Shown: positions 32,422 to 40,410, numbered from the stretch's first letter. The stretch: DNA of 56,160 nt from Leuconostoc rapi (GCF_016908715.1 NZ_JAFBEK010000009.1:1-56160), one strand, 5' to 3'. The notes: generated by a model from the letters alone, not told the origin. A program made the numbers and translations.

Positions 32422-33897
32422 TCACTTGATTACTTCCCGATTTCGATCTGCTAAATTAACAATCAACACAATGACAAACAATATGAGCGCGACACTGAAT
32501 ACTGTATGCATGCCTGTTAAAATGATTTGATTGATTGTGTCCTCATCTGCAATCGATGGCGATTGATACGCGCCTTTTATGGACTGGTTAATCATATTCT
32601 GATCAACAGTGGCATGTTTCTTTAATCCCGAATTTAAACTCATATTGAATACTAAACCAAAAATTCCTGCTGCTAATGTCTGTCCTAGCGTTCTGCCTAA
32701 AGTGATCATTGATGAAGCAATGCCTAAACTTTCTTCAGGAACAATTCTCTGAGCAACAAGTGTGTTCATTGTTATGGTTATACCTAACGTCACGCCTGTT
32801 ATGCCAGAAATAACAAAGAAAATTGTCTGGTTGAAGCGACTACCAATAAAAAGAAGCGGTAAATAGGCTACCATCATCAATGCAATGAGTGGTAAAGTAA
32901 TATATTTTGGTGACCGACGTTTAACAAGTGTGCCGACAAAAAAAGAAGATAGTAACCAAAATATCGGACTAGGTGATACCGATAACCCAGCAACAGTGGC
33001 TGTTGTTTTATAAATACTCTGTAACCACATCGGAAAATACGTTTGAAAACCTATTTGAATCGCACTTAACAATAAGGCCGTTGTAATCTGAATTGAAAAC
33101 AACCTGTTATGAAATAACGTGAACGGTATAATTGGGTCACTTGCCTGCCGTTCGAAAATAATAAACGCTATAACAAACATAACAATTAGGAATAAAATAA
33201 CCAATATTTGAATCGATGAAAAATTAGCCTGACTTAATGTTTGGAAAAGCGTTAAAATCATGATCAAAAGTCCTGATAATGACAAAATACCTTTAATATC
33301 TAAGGGCTTTTTGATATATTTTTTGCTCTTTTCCTTGTACTTAAATGAAATGATTAATATCACGAGAATGCCAATTGGTACATTGATAAAAAAAACCCAA
33401 TGCCAACTTAATTTATCAACAATGTAGCCACCCAAAAAGGGTCCTAACAATGCTGATATTCCCCAAGCTGTGTTATTCATAGCCAACATTTTTGATCGCT
33501 TCCGGTAGTCGAACAAATCTGCAATCATTGTGAACGTAATAGGCATGATTGCACCGGCACCGATGCCTTGCAAAGCTCTAAATATGATTAGTATAGTCAT
33601 GTTGTTTGATACACCACACAAAAATGATCCAATTGTAAAAATAATAAGACCTGTTAAAAATACTGGTTTTCTGCCAATTCGATCAGCAAATTTGCCATAA
33701 ATAGGTGTCGTAACTGCTGTCAGTAACAGATATGTAGCAAATACCCAACTTTGTAGTGATATGCCATTGAGTTGGCTGACAATTGTGGGCAATGCGGTCG
33801 TTATAATTGTCGTTTCAACCGAAGTCATGAACGTTGCAATCAAAATAGCCATCATAATAAAATTTTTATTGTTTGTTATTCTATTTTCTTTTATCAA
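32422..33897 (-). CDS. MFS drug exporter, DHA2/EmrB-like
   Basis: 491 residues from a TTG start with GGGGCG upstream. About 14 helices. Motifs: TSVETTIITTALPTI (D1), GKFADRIGRKPVFL (motif A), FRALQGIGAGAIMPITF, and ISALLGPFLGGYIVDKLSWHWVFFINVPIG (motif C region). It exports hydrophobic or cationic compounds with proton antiport. It follows an ArsR-type regulator by 81 bases on the same strand and is probably controlled by it. Codon use is a little more AT-rich than in the metabolic genes. Confidence 0.88.
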   Translation of the reverse strand: MIKENRITNNKNFIMMAILIATFMTSVETTIITTALPTIVSQLNGISLQSWVFATYLLLTAVTTPIYGKFADRIGRKPVFLTGLIIFTIGSFLCGVSNNMTILIIFRALQGIGAGAIMPITFTMIADLFDYRKRSKMLAMNNTAWGISALLGPFLGGYIVDKLSWHWVFFINVPIGILVILIISFKYKEKSKKYIKKPLDIKGILSLSGLLIMILTLFQTLSQANFSSIQILVILFLIVMFVIAFIIFERQASDPIIPFTLFHNRLFSIQITTALLLSAIQIGFQTYFPMWLQSIYKTTATVAGLSVSPSPIFWLLSSFFVGTLVKRRSPKYITLPLIALMMVAYLPLLFIGSRFNQTIFFVISGITGVTLGITITMNTLVAQRIVPEESLGIASSMITLGRTLGQTLAAGIFGLVFNMSLNSGLKKHATVDQNMINQSIKGAYQSPSIADEDTINQIILTGMHTVFSVALILFVIVLIVNLADRNREVIK

Positions 33898-33978
33898 GTT
33901 TTCGCCCCGAAATATTATGCTTTGTTATTTATTCGATTGTTTTATAACATTAGAACTAATAGTTAAAAATAAAAAGAT

Positions 33979-34263
33979 TCAAAGTGAATCCAAAAATCCT
34001 GGTAAAAAATCGTTAAATGTTTGATCATTCAGCGATAAGTATTTACTTTGCGATGCCCTTCTAGTATTCGTTAAGCCTACCTGACGCAACATTTTGAAAT
34101 GATACGATACTGTAGACTTACTAATATTTAATTTTTCACCAATCTCTCCGCAAGTCATTTCGCGTTGGGCATGATGCAAAACCCGGATAATACGTAAGCG
34201 ATTAATATCTGAAAGGACTTTGAAAATTTCTGTTCTCTGTAAATCTGTTTGTTCTAATGTCAT
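33979..34263 (-). CDS. ArsR/SmtB-family regulator
   Basis: 94 residues from ATG 34263. A winged helix-turn-helix is complete: FKVLSDINRLRIIRVL, then GEIGEKLNISKSTVSYHFKMLRQVGL (recognition helix KSTVSYHFKML) and the wing RRASQSKYLSLN. The metal-binding ELCVCDL motif of ArsR/CadC is absent, so it is likely of the metal-independent type. The promoter TTGACA, 18 bp, TATGCT ends six bases before this ATG, so the transcript may start at the ATG itself; there is no Shine-Dalgarno. It probably controls the adjacent pump. Confidence 0.82.
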   Translation of the reverse strand: MTLEQTDLQRTEIFKVLSDINRLRIIRVLHHAQREMTCGEIGEKLNISKSTVSYHFKMLRQVGLTNTRRASQSKYLSLNDQTFNDFLPGFLDSL

Positions 34264-34426
34264 GAAACAAGCATACGCTAATTTTTTATTATTTGTCAAT
34301 ATTTTCTTCGCATACAATATAGTTAGATGTGGTATAGATTGATACGCATAATAATTGGCTTTGTCGTTGACATCTGTTGGTTTTATATCGCTACATGTTG
34401 AAAATCAATATCTTGTCACAATAAAA

Positions 34427-34470
34427 GGGCTCCAAGAAAGTTAGACACAAATCTAACTTTCTTGGAGCCC
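34427..34470. repeat. Orphan 19-bp perfect hairpin
   Basis: Arms at 34427-34445 (GGGCTCCAAGAAAGTTAGA) and 34452-34470, loop of six bases. No gene ends here on either strand, and the T run is weak. IS3-type left ends such as the one at 56071 also fold into a terminator-like hairpin containing AGAAAGTTA, so this may be the relic of an IS end. Confidence 0.6.
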
Positions 34471-34601
34471 TTCACATTTCATAAAGTCATTAGAACGCAT
34501 ATTTAAGAAAAAAATATTTCCATAAACTCATGTCATTTAGGCCACTTTTTATAGTCACTAATTTTCTGAAATAATTTCCAAAAAAACAGACTTAGCTATA
34601 G

Positions 34602-34630
34602 CGGATCTACGTCAATAAATCAGACACATA
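34602..34630 (-). mobile_element. Relic of an IS150-like terminal repeat
   Basis: GGATCTACGTCAATAAATCA and the next seven bases match the + strand left end of the element at 910-2140 with few changes. The transposase part that should follow is absent. Confidence 0.7.
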
Positions 34631-34851
34631 TTTTATTTTGTAAAATCTGATAAATCAGGTGATTTGTAAAGTGTAAAAATGGATTTAAAACAGAATTGTT
34701 AGGTTTTATATTTCACAAGATAAAATTTAGGTTCTTGAAGCCTTGATAAACCATTAATTTCGATAATGTACATTACGTTAATCTTGATTGGTCTAGCAAT
34801 CTATTGCGCAATTACTTGATGAAAAAGTTGCGAATATGTTATAATAAAGGC

Positions 34852-34967
34852 ACATAAAAAGGACTAGCGCTAACTAGTCCCATGGTTGTCTTGAGATAAC
34901 CGCCACTACTTATTTCAATAAAGAAACAGCCTTGAACGGTCAAATTCAATTGTGGCTGTTTTTTTAT
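34852..34967 (+). ncRNA. Antitoxin RNA of a type I toxin-antitoxin module
   Basis: Promoter TTGATG (34816-34821), 18 bp, TATAAT (34840-34845). The predicted ~115-nt RNA begins near 34852 with a hairpin GGACTAG/CTAGTCC, then a second hairpin GGTTGTC/GATAACC, and ends in AACAGCC/GGCTGTT plus seven T. It reads toward the toxin gene on the other strand, so the two transcripts overlap at their 3' ends, as in Fst/par-type and BsrG/SR4-type modules. It carries no open frame of note. Confidence 0.6.
34925..34967. terminator. Shared bidirectional terminator of the toxin-antitoxin module
   Basis: AACAGCC / GGCTGTT stem followed by TTTTTTT on the + strand. On the minus strand the same stem is followed by TCTTTATT. 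A second minus-strand stop follows at 34863-34882: GGACTAG stem then TTTTT. Confidence 0.75.
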
Positions 34968-34970
34968 TGA

Positions 34971-35072
34971 TTATTTTTTAATACTTTTAATCAATACAAC
35001 AACAAATGCCAACATTGATAGCATTAAACTCAAAGAGCCTAACACAATCATAGTTACTTCGTAACCTGACAT
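34971..35072 (-). CDS. Small hydrophobic toxin, holin-like, type I toxin-antitoxin module
   Basis: 33 residues, ATG 35072, with AGAAAGGTGG seven bases upstream. The peptide starts MSGYEVTMIVLGSLSLMLSM, continues as one hydrophobic helix (LAFVVVLI) and ends in a basic tail KSIKK. This pattern (short polar N-terminus with Tyr-Glu, one membrane helix, Lys-rich end) is that of the putative holin-like toxins common in Lactobacillales. The 5' leader is about 90 bases, with -10 TATAAT near 35158, and repeats GAAAGGTGG twice. Gene and antitoxin RNA converge. The peptide would insert in the membrane if not silenced. It is too small to be called by usual methods. Confidence 0.75.
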   Translation of the reverse strand: MSGYEVTMIVLGSLSLMLSMLAFVVVLIKSIKK

Positions 35073-35283
35073 TGTGCCACCTTTCTAGTAGCAACACACA
35101 TGGATAAACCATAAGCACCACCACCTTTCAGCGGCTACCACACAACAACCATACATTATTATACCCTAATTTATATACAAAAAAAAACTGAAGGTAGCAG
35201 TCGTAGAAGACTATTTTTCTGGCACACTGACACAAAAAGGACTAGCACCACACTACTATATGACGCGAGACTAGTCAGTAAAC

Positions 35284-35523
35284 TGGATATACGTTCTACT
35301 TTGACTAGCTATTGTTGCTCAAAGGCCACTGGAATTGCCCGTGAATACGTTTGCGATTATACCAACCTGCAATGAATTGGACTAAATCTGATTTTTTTTA
35401 AGATATCCAACTCTAATTCAGCTTTCAAGGCACGCTTTTCAAGTCTTTTAATGTTGTCATTTGTATAGGATTTTGAGGGGAGCTGTGTGACTTTTATGCG
35501 TCACTGCTTTTAGACTAGCACCA
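35284..35523 (-). mobile_element. Internally deleted, MITE-like copy of the IS150-like element
   Basis: 240 bp. The left end TGGATATACGTTCTACTTTG and the following orfB 3' sequence (coding CNRKRIHG-like residues) join to a short orfA fragment (region resembling KRLEKRALKAELELDILKK) and the right terminal repeat ending TTTTAGACTAGCACCA. Most of both transposase genes are missing. It abuts the stop codon of the MFS gene at 35524. No 3-bp duplication is visible. Between 35073 and 35283 lies only the toxin leader and promoter. Confidence 0.75.
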
Positions 35524-36732
35524 TTATATCCTTTTAATAATCCTTTTTTTCGTCAGTAGTAATAATCCAATTATAATAACCAAGGCTAAAAATCCAGATG
35601 AAATAAACACTTGGTAACTTTCAAAATGATCAAACAAGAGACCGTAACATAATCCTCCCAGAGGGACAAACAGTTGAGAAACCGCATTGATGATTGAATA
35701 AACACCACCCTGCTTATTTTCTGGCACTTCCATTTGTAAATAAGTTGTCATTGCTGTATTAGCAAATACGACTATCAGTCCGAAAGCAACTACTAATCCC
35801 CCTAGAAGTCCAATAATTATTAAATCACTATGTGTTATTAATTCTGGAAACCCGAACAAAATAATGATTATAGTAAAGTAAAACATTGACTGATACATAA
35901 TTTTTAAGTTATCTTTAATGGTGTGAATAGTCAATATGATGCCACCTACTACCATTGCAACGCTAGTTAAACTTTCCAAAAAACTGTAAACTAATTTTGA
36001 CAGAGACAATTGGTTAATAACAAGTACAGGTAAACCAATCGTTATGGCTGAGGCGAATAAGTTGATAAACATCGCAATAATAACAAGAGATAAAATTTCT
36101 GGCCGGCCTTTAATAAATTTTATAACCAACAAAAAGGAATTTTTGCCAGTGGCTGCTATCCTATGTAACGGATCTAGTTTTAACGTACTGGTGGATAAGA
36201 TTGACACACCAACTAGAATAATTATTAGAAAAACAAAGAATGGCAGTGTGAGCAAGCTAAATGCTAGTCCTCCTACAATAGGACCAAGAATATTTGCAAC
36301 CGAAGTAGCGGACTGAACTGATGCATTCAGTCTTTGATATTTGTGCTTTTCAACCAACTGTGTAGTAGACGCTTTTAACGTGACGATAAATAATTCCTCA
36401 CTAACCCGAATAATAATCATCAAAATATAGACATATACGAGTGTACCAACATCTAAATGATCACTAACTACGACCCAATAAGCTAAAAGAAATACTAACG
36501 AAACTATTTGAGCTGTTAATAGTATCTTTTTGTGTGCAACTGTGTCTACAATTCTAGTCATAATCGGTGTCAGTAATAGGCTGACCAATGGTCCAATAAT
36601 TGTTAGTGTTCCAAAAATGAAAGCTGACCGAGTTATTTGTAAAAAGTACAATCCGAAAAAAAAATTTAAAGAGGTTATCGATAAATTAAAAACGAGGCTA
36701 ATTAATGATGTCTTTATAATTGTATTGAACAT
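35524..36732 (-). CDS. MFS transporter, 12-helix (DHA3/macrolide-efflux-like)
   Basis: 402 residues from ATG 36732, with AAAGGG about ten bases upstream; a longer start (METRKGR) would include this site and is rejected. Twelve hydrophobic segments. The motif-A region is modified (TPIMTRIVDTVAHKKIL), and SVANILGPIVGGLAF is the motif-C-like segment of helix 5. This resembles MefA/Bcr-like and lactococcal exporters. It is divergent from the Rgg-type regulator at 36845, with 112 bases between starts. The stop codon lies directly at the edge of the IS relic, so the original C-terminus may have been a few residues longer. Confidence 0.8.
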   Translation of the reverse strand: MFNTIIKTSLISLVFNLSITSLNFFFGLYFLQITRSAFIFGTLTIIGPLVSLLLTPIMTRIVDTVAHKKILLTAQIVSLVFLLAYWVVVSDHLDVGTLVYVYILMIIIRVSEELFIVTLKASTTQLVEKHKYQRLNASVQSATSVANILGPIVGGLAFSLLTLPFFVFLIIILVGVSILSTSTLKLDPLHRIAATGKNSFLLVIKFIKGRPEILSLVIIAMFINLFASAITIGLPVLVINQLSLSKLVYSFLESLTSVAMVVGGIILTIHTIKDNLKIMYQSMFYFTIIIILFGFPELITHSDLIIIGLLGGLVVAFGLIVVFANTAMTTYLQMEVPENKQGGVYSIINAVSQLFVPLGGLCYGLLFDHFESYQVFISSGFLALVIIIGLLLLTKKRIIKRI

Positions 36733-36844
36733 TATCGTACGCCCTTTCCTTGTTTCCAATTTATCATCAAATATATCTAGACATTTTATTAATATGTGTA
36801 GTATAGTTTACGTTATTGGATATAAGCGGAGACAACTACGAATT

Positions 36845-37744
36845 ATGAAAACACTTGGAGACACCATTAAAGCAATTCGAAAACAAAAAAAACTCACTCA
36901 AAAAGAAGTTTATATGGGAATTATGTCTAGAAATTTCGCATCACGATTTGAAAATGGGCATAACAGTGTTGAATCCGAAAAATTATTTGCCATTCTCAAA
37001 AGATTAGAAGTCTCTCCAAATGAATTTCAATTTATTCACTATAATAACTCCGAATATCGGTTTAATAGCATTTTGAACCAAATTGACAGTGATGCTAATA
37101 TGAAGAAAACAGCCACGTTAATGCAGAAACATATTGCATTAAAAAAGGATCCATCTCTAGAAAGTCAAATTCTCGCTGCTATTGCATACATCAAGGTATA
37201 TATTATTGGCAATAACCCTTTAAGAATGGATGTCGATCCTGCATACCCATTAAAAAGACATTTAACCGAAACTAAATATTGGTCTGTGTTCGAATTAAGA
37301 GCATTTGTTGATGGTATTTTTATTTTTAGAAAAGACCCAGTAAAATTACGTGAATGTATGACTAAGGTTCATGATTTATATAAAAAATATAAAGAATTCA
37401 CAGAATATTCTTATATAATAGAACAAAGCGTCGCTAGTATTGTTCTTAATTATGTTCAAATTGAACTCACAAATTTCAACTATGATTCAAACAGTTTTAG
37501 GAAAATTACTGATAATTCTTACTACAGTGCAATAACCGATTTTACGGCTAAGCTCACTATGGATTTTGCTAGATTGGTCATTTTTCTCTATTTAGGATCA
37601 GATCAAAAAAATGACGAAGCTAATTGCTATGAATTTATACACATGCTAAAAGTGCTGCAACATAATGACTATATCGTGTTTAACGAAATCTATCATTACC
37701 ATTTACCTCTAAGCCAACGATATCGAAAGTCACAGTGTTCCTAA
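36845..37744 (+). CDS. Rgg/GadR/MutR-family transcriptional regulator
   Basis: 299 residues. The N-terminal HTH_3 domain (~4-58) reads LGDTIKAIRKQKKLTQKEVYMGIMSRNFASRFENG, cited here by its core RNFASRFENG. A long all-helical C-terminal domain follows (RNPP-like TPR fold; family domain 'Rgg C-terminal'), typical length 280-300. In streptococci Rgg proteins bind short peptide pheromones and control nearby peptide, transporter or bacteriocin genes. Here the neighbours are a divergent MFS pump and, convergent on the other side, a peptide/ABC operon. ATG 36845 was chosen because the earlier frame starts lie in the pump. Overall base use is AT-rich, unlike the arg or nup genes, suggesting transfer. 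Confidence 0.82.
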   Translation: MKTLGDTIKAIRKQKKLTQKEVYMGIMSRNFASRFENGHNSVESEKLFAILKRLEVSPNEFQFIHYNNSEYRFNSILNQIDSDANMKKTATLMQKHIALKKDPSLESQILAAIAYIKVYIIGNNPLRMDVDPAYPLKRHLTETKYWSVFELRAFVDGIFIFRKDPVKLRECMTKVHDLYKKYKEFTEYSYIIEQSVASIVLNYVQIELTNFNYDSNSFRKITDNSYYSAITDFTAKLTMDFARLVIFLYLGSDQKNDEANCYEFIHMLKVLQHNDYIVFNEIYHYHLPLSQRYRKSQCS

Positions 37745-37764
37745 CTCCGACTGCTTACCAATCA

Positions 37765-37800
37765 AAAAGCGCAAAACACTGTCCCGTATTTTGCGCTTTT
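37765..37800. terminator. Bidirectional terminator
   Basis: AAAAGCGCAAAA / TTTTGCGCTTTT, 12 bp, 12-base loop. It ends rgg (+) and the GH32 fragment (-). It corresponds to the hairpin after the complete GH32 gene at 40371-40401. Confidence 0.88.
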
Positions 37801-37807
37801 AATTATT

Positions 37808-38015
37808 TTATTCGAGTACACTATAAGCTACTCTCGTATCACCATTTACTTTGACTGTGACATTATTGTTTGATGCTTCAGAAAACTTAGCTAATGAGTA
37901 GGTTTCCCCAGTTTCAGGGAAAAACATTTCAATACTACCAGCATCAACAAATAATTGCATGTTCAATTGATTGACCGCATTTATTTTAACCACGTGCGCT
38001 TTGGTGTAGTGATCC
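37808..38015 (-). pseudogene. 3' fragment of a GH32 fructanase gene (duplicate of 40411-40620)
   Basis: The segment encodes the last ~69 residues of the GH32 protein at 40411-41922 (DHYTKAHVVKINAVNQLN and onward to RVAYSVLE), with only a handful of substitutions. Homology starts just after the terminator hairpin and stops abruptly near 38015, upstream of which sequence is unrelated. No start codon or promoter belongs to it. It is a beta-sandwich C-terminal module alone and should not be active. Together with the full gene it forms a direct repeat of about 250 bp around the ABC operon. Confidence 0.88.
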
Positions 38016-38034
38016 TATCCAATATGTGTATAAA

Positions 38035-39162
38035 CTAAATTAACTTCTTACTGGTCCGGCTTTTTAAAAACAAATGAATCAATACAATCACGATAATCCA
38101 TAAAAGACTAATTACAATTATTTTTGAGTTATCAATAGTAATATTTTGACTACTTCCAAGTGCATCCATCCAACTATAGCCAAATGCCGTTTTACGTAAA
38201 TCAAAACTTGCTGTTGGTAGAAAAGACTGTAGAAAACCTAATATTTCTTTTTGCCCTACAAATAAAAATGGCATCATTTCCAATACAACTTGAATTAAGT
38301 TATTATTAGCGAACTGTTGGAACAGCAAACCAATACTGAACATCACACTCAGATTTAAAATAGTGATGCCAAAAAATTTAAATATAACATCCCCAAAATT
38401 AAGCATAACTACCTTATCAAAGTCTACAGTAAAGGCAGACACAACATTAAACGACCCAAAACCATTTTTGATGCCTATTACGATGAAAACTGCCGACAAA
38501 ATAACAGCTATGATACCTACAAAGACACCAACTGATGCTAAATACTTGCTTATTAAATATGACACTTTTGAAAATTTTCTATTTAAAATTAATCGTTTCC
38601 CTAATAGTCCAGAAGTAGGTAAAAATAAATTGAATGTGATCAAAGCAAACGCAATATATATCATTGAATTTGGCAAAAGGTTAGTAAGTAAGTAACTAAT
38701 ATACGCTGTAGCAGTCAAATCACGCGCAGGTAAATTAATTTTACCCGTATTTTTTATATTTTTTCCGTACTGTTCTACCATCATTTGTTGACCAAAAATA
38801 TTACCACCAACGATAGATTTGTTTTCCATTTCATTTAAATTATTTTTTTCAAATTGATAAATATTTTTTTCTGCTGATTTTATCTGGCCATCTGTAGCAT
38901 TTTCAGATATTTTTTGAATCAAATCATAATTTACTTTTGCTTTCTTAACTGCTTCTTTTTCAGCGTTACTGTGTCCATTTTTTAAAGAATTGTAAGTAGA
39001 TTTCTGAGAATTCAACTGTAAGCTATATTGTGAAGTAATCACATCCGTTTCAGATGCTGGCAATTCAAAAAAAGGTAGTGTAATTAGCAATGCCAGTAAT
39101 GCTATAAGAAAATAAGCCACTTTGGATCGATAAATTCGTTTTATTTCGTAATAAGTTTCCAT
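38035..39162 (-). CDS. ABC-2-type permease with extracellular domain
   Basis: 375 residues from ATG 39162; a GTG three codons earlier is possible. One N-terminal helix (VAYFLIALLALLITLPFF, ~14-32) is followed by an extracellular region of ~125 residues rich in Ser, Lys, Asn and Glu with helical heptads (~35-160). Five more helices follow in the C-terminal half (YISYLLTNLLPNSMIYIAFALITF and later). This resembles permeases of the ABC2_membrane type linked to peptide export, bacteriocin immunity or stress. It begins 16 bases after the ATPase stop in a three-gene operon headed by a small lipobox peptide. I cannot assign a substrate. Confidence 0.7.
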   Translation of the reverse strand: METYYEIKRIYRSKVAYFLIALLALLITLPFFELPASETDVITSQYSLQLNSQKSTYNSLKNGHSNAEKEAVKKAKVNYDLIQKISENATDGQIKSAEKNIYQFEKNNLNEMENKSIVGGNIFGQQMMVEQYGKNIKNTGKINLPARDLTATAYISYLLTNLLPNSMIYIAFALITFNLFLPTSGLLGKRLILNRKFSKVSYLISKYLASVGVFVGIIAVILSAVFIVIGIKNGFGSFNVVSAFTVDFDKVVMLNFGDVIFKFFGITILNLSVMFSIGLLFQQFANNNLIQVVLEMMPFLFVGQKEILGFLQSFLPTASFDLRKTAFGYSWMDALGSSQNITIDNSKIIVISLLWIIVIVLIHLFLKSRTSKKLI

Positions 39163-39178
39163 TACACACACTTTCTCT

Positions 39179-39853
39179 CTATTTGGAGTAACTTTCTATA
39201 AACAAATTTCCTAGCCGTTGTTCACTCCAATTTTCTACATTGTGTATACTAATTTTTTTGTCTTCTATTGTCCAAACCTTACTTGCAAGACCAGAGAGAC
39301 CCAACATAATGTGGGACGATACAATAATCGTTTGGTTATATTCTGCACCAAATTTTTTTATGAATTTAGAACCCAAAGTCGTATTTAGAGGGTCCAATCC
39401 GTTAAAAGGTTCATCTAACAATATTAGTTGAGCAGACGTTAAAAATGAAGAAATTATAAAAATAATTTGTCGTTGTCCTAACGATAATTTACCTATTTTT
39501 TTGCTCAGAAAATCAACATCAAAAAAAGCTAAAAATTTTTCTAGCTTCTCTTTTTGATTATCAGTGCCATGAGCCATGTAATTTAAGAATTCTAATCCGG
39601 TAAAATTATCGAAAAGTATGGACTGGTCACCAATATAAGATATAGACACTTTATTTTTCTTGTTAATCTGTCTAATTTCATCACTTTTAACATTTCCTGA
39701 TAATAATTTGAATAATGTTGTTTTACCGGCCCCATTGGGCGCAACAAATCCAATAACGTCATTACTATCAATAGTTATCTGTGCGGATTCATAAATAGAT
39801 GTCTCTTTTTTATACGCATAGCTCAATTCATCTATTCTTAATAGTTCAGTCAT
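39179..39853 (-). CDS. ABC transporter ATP-binding protein
   Basis: 224 residues, one complete ABC module: Walker A APNGAGKTT (38-46, with Ala in place of the usual first Gly), Q-loop around YIGDQSILF, signature LSLGQRQI (123-130), Walker B LILLDEPFNGLDPL (143-156), and H-loop VSSHIM. It powers the permease at 38035. The start overlaps nothing but lies two bases after the stop of the 38-residue peptide, so the three are co-translated. The family level is drug/peptide export or immunity; no closer assignment is justified. Confidence 0.85.
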   Translation of the reverse strand: MTELLRIDELSYAYKKETSIYESAQITIDSNDVIGFVAPNGAGKTTLFKLLSGNVKSDEIRQINKKNKVSISYIGDQSILFDNFTGLEFLNYMAHGTDNQKEKLEKFLAFFDVDFLSKKIGKLSLGQRQIIFIISSFLTSAQLILLDEPFNGLDPLNTTLGSKFIKKFGAEYNQTIIVSSHIMLGLSGLASKVWTIEDKKISIHNVENWSEQRLGNLFIESYSK

Positions 39854-39855
39854 AT

Positions 39856-39972
39856 TTAATTACCATGTGCGATATATCCGGTGCCAATATACTCAGCACG
39901 TGTGAGAAAAGCTGAATAAACGCATCCAGCTGCTAACAATCCGATTACTGCCAATTTTAATGCTCGCTTCAT
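39856..39972 (-). CDS. 38-residue peptide with lipobox-like signal, first gene of the ABC operon
   Basis: Start ATG 39972, stop TAA 39856-39858, two bases before the ATPase ATG. The N-terminus is MKRALKLAVIGLLAAGC: two basic residues, a hydrophobic core and a lipobox-like LAAGC. If cut before Cys17, the mature peptide has 22 residues beginning CVYSAFLTRAEY and ending YIAHGN. Two readings are possible: a very small lipoprotein, or a secreted signal or bacteriocin-like peptide whose maker carries the ABC pair for export or immunity. Its ribosome site is weak (AGCGAGAAAG close to the ATG). Not seen by usual gene finding because of its size. The tight packing with the transporter supports it being real. 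Confidence 0.5.
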   Translation of the reverse strand: MKRALKLAVIGLLAAGCVYSAFLTRAEYIGTGYIAHGN

Positions 39973-40410
39973 ACTTTCTCGCTTTGAAAGTGATTCCTTG
40001 TTTTGAAGTTAATATGGTACGTTAATTATTAAAATTATATTCCGCAAAAAAATATTAATATTATTGTTTGATAGATAAAATAATCACAATATCAATATGA
40101 ACTATATTAACATGAAAGTTTTAAAATGTAAATCATGAAAAATTATGAAAACCGTGTGATTAAAAATCATCAATACTTGAAAAACTTATATTAATGCATT
40201 TATTCGGTTAATTAGATTGAAAACATTATTTTATTTACAAATAGAAATGACACACTTTAAAAATAGATAGACACATAAACAACGAATTATACTATAAAAT
40301 TGATCAATAAATAACAAAAGAGAAACTTAAAAATTTATTACTGTCTTTTTAAGTTTCTTATCAACCAAAAAACGCAAAACACGAAATCGTGTTTTGCGCT
40401 TCTACTTACT
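39973..40410. other. AT-rich intergenic region before the peptide/ABC operon
   Basis: About 437 bases, very AT-rich. It holds the promoter of the peptide operon (a TATAAT on the minus strand near 40045) and, at its right end, two hairpins after the GH32 gene. No protein gene longer than a dozen codons is credible on either strand. Confidence 0.6.
40321..40402 (-). terminator. Two successive hairpins after the GH32 gene
   Basis: First: AACGCAAAACACGA / TCGTGTTTTGCGCTT (40371-40401). Second: AGAAACTTAAAAA / TTTTTAAGTTTCT (40321-40333 and 40346-40358), 13 bp perfect. Together they should insulate the peptide/ABC operon from GH32 transcription. Confidence 0.82.

Larger units (their letters stand above)
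34264..34970. other. Non-coding region with hairpin, IS end and antitoxin RNA
   Basis: About 700 bases without a convincing protein gene. In order it holds the arsR promoter, a 19-bp perfect hairpin (34427-34470), an AT-rich stretch, the end of an IS150-like element (34602-34630), another AT-rich stretch with no feature I can name (34631-34810), and the antitoxin RNA of the type I module. Confidence 0.6.

Noticed and set aside
36530-36844. Extended N-terminus for the Rgg regulator
   Set aside because: The extra ~105 residues are antisense to the MFS gene; the HTH domain begins properly at ATG 36845.
40050-40320. Small genes in the AT-rich stretch before GH32 terminators
   Set aside because: Only frames of about a dozen codons, with no ribosome sites.
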